From an uncultured Pseudomonadota bacterium (GTDB lineage Bacteria; Pseudomonadota; Gammaproteobacteria; Steroidobacterales; Steroidobacteraceae): a stretch of 5,331 nt of DNA. Position 1 is the stretch's first letter; each line of letters opens with the position of its first letter. Below are positions 5,029 through 5,331 of this stretch, piece after piece. The DNA lies in assembly GCA_903890265.1 (NCBI GenBank), contig CAITAM010000388.1, positions 1-5,331 of the forward strand, written 5' to 3'. Position numbers and translations under genes: made by a program. The notes under the pieces are model-generated. The model had not been told where the DNA came from. It did no database searches and saw only the letters and a program-made list of their open reading frames with translations.

Positions 5029-5331
5029 ATGGCGACGCGACGTTCCATACTGCAGGGGGTAGCGGGCAGTGTTGCCCTCGTAACCAACGGGTTGCTGTCC
5101 GGCATCGCGCGCGCGGACCTGCCGGCGGGTGCACTGGAGACCGGCACGCTCGAGCGCCTGCCGGGCAAGCAGCCGCTGCTGAAGCGCTCGTTCAGGCCGC
5201 CCAACTACGAGACGCCCGTCGCCTACTTCGATGACGTCATCACGCCCAACGAGCGCTTCTTCGTTCGCTGGCACCTCGCCAACATTCCGGAGATCGACGC
5301 CGAGCGCTGGCAGCTCGAGGTCGGCGGCGAC
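5029..5331 (+). CDS. sulfite-oxidase-family molybdopterin oxidoreductase, N-terminal part (cut by window edge)
   Basis: The first 101 codons are present and the frame is open at the right edge. The protein begins MATRRSILQG, a twin-arginine motif, followed by a hydrophobic VAGSVALVTNGLLSGI stretch and a likely cut after ARA (residue 29). That predicts export of a folded, cofactor-loaded enzyme to the periplasm. The mature part has LPGKQPLLKRSFRPPNYETP and then ITPNERFFVRWHLANIPEID and WQLEVGG. These match the start of the molybdopterin-binding domain in SorA-like sulfite:cytochrome c oxidoreductases and related family members. The molybdenum-binding cysteine and substrate arginines lie beyond the window, so sulfite specificity cannot be judged. 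A cytochrome c partner gene would be expected downstream if it is SorA-like. The start is fixed by the Tat motif. Confidence 0.85.
   Translation, partial: MATRRSILQGVAGSVALVTNGLLSGIARADLPAGALETGTLERLPGKQPLLKRSFRPPNYETPVAYFDDVITPNERFFVRWHLANIPEIDAERWQLEVGGD

Noticed and set aside
4920..5234. Plus-strand 104-codon open frame before the molybdoenzyme
   Set aside because: It overlaps the Tat signal and coding start of the molybdoenzyme in another frame and has no ribosome site or recognisable domain.

Overview
The window is a GC-rich stretch from a Gram-negative bacterium. The evidence is a TonB-type periplasmic protein, a Sec signal and a twin-arginine signal, an rhs-type fragment and an IS3-family element. 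The content fits a proteobacterium (for example Xanthomonadales-like) or an Acidobacteriota; the sequence alone does not decide, and no rRNA or tRNA is present.

Left part (1-715, read on the minus strand): a broken mobile-element region. A complete IS3-family orfA (360-662) has a strong ribosome binding site and an intact -1 frameshift heptamer. It leads into an orfB that stops after its N-terminal helix-turn-helix part (91-363), so the DDE catalytic domain is missing. At about position 116-127 the transposase similarity ends. The same strand then continues, in another frame, into a fragment that reads like an RHS/YD-repeat protein and runs off the left edge. The IS remnant and the rhs fragment are therefore fused, both truncated.

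Middle (716-2524): on the plus strand, directly abutting the IS leader, lies a 484-residue exported protein. It has a signal peptide, a run of MORN repeats and two successive TonB-C-like domains. Its GTG start lies in the presumed IS end region. A 354-base gap follows, with one hairpin just after this gene, a candidate promoter, and two tandem hairpins in front of the next gene.

Right part (2525-5331): three more GC-rich plus-strand genes, each with its own intergenic region: a Ste24/CAAX-type M48 membrane metallopeptidase with intact zinc motifs, a membrane-anchored SPFH/band 7 (prohibitin-like) protein, and the N-terminal 101 codons of a Tat-exported sulfite-oxidase-family molybdoenzyme cut by the window edge. 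The protease and SPFH protein could act together in membrane protein quality control, but that rests on adjacency only. The last two genes have a -10-like hexamer 6-7 bases before the ATG and no properly spaced Shine-Dalgarno, which suggests leaderless mRNAs.

No CRISPR array, structured RNA gene or clearly new multi-gene system is visible. The most unusual items are the MORN plus double TonB-C protein next to the IS/rhs wreckage, and the leaderless-looking starts.
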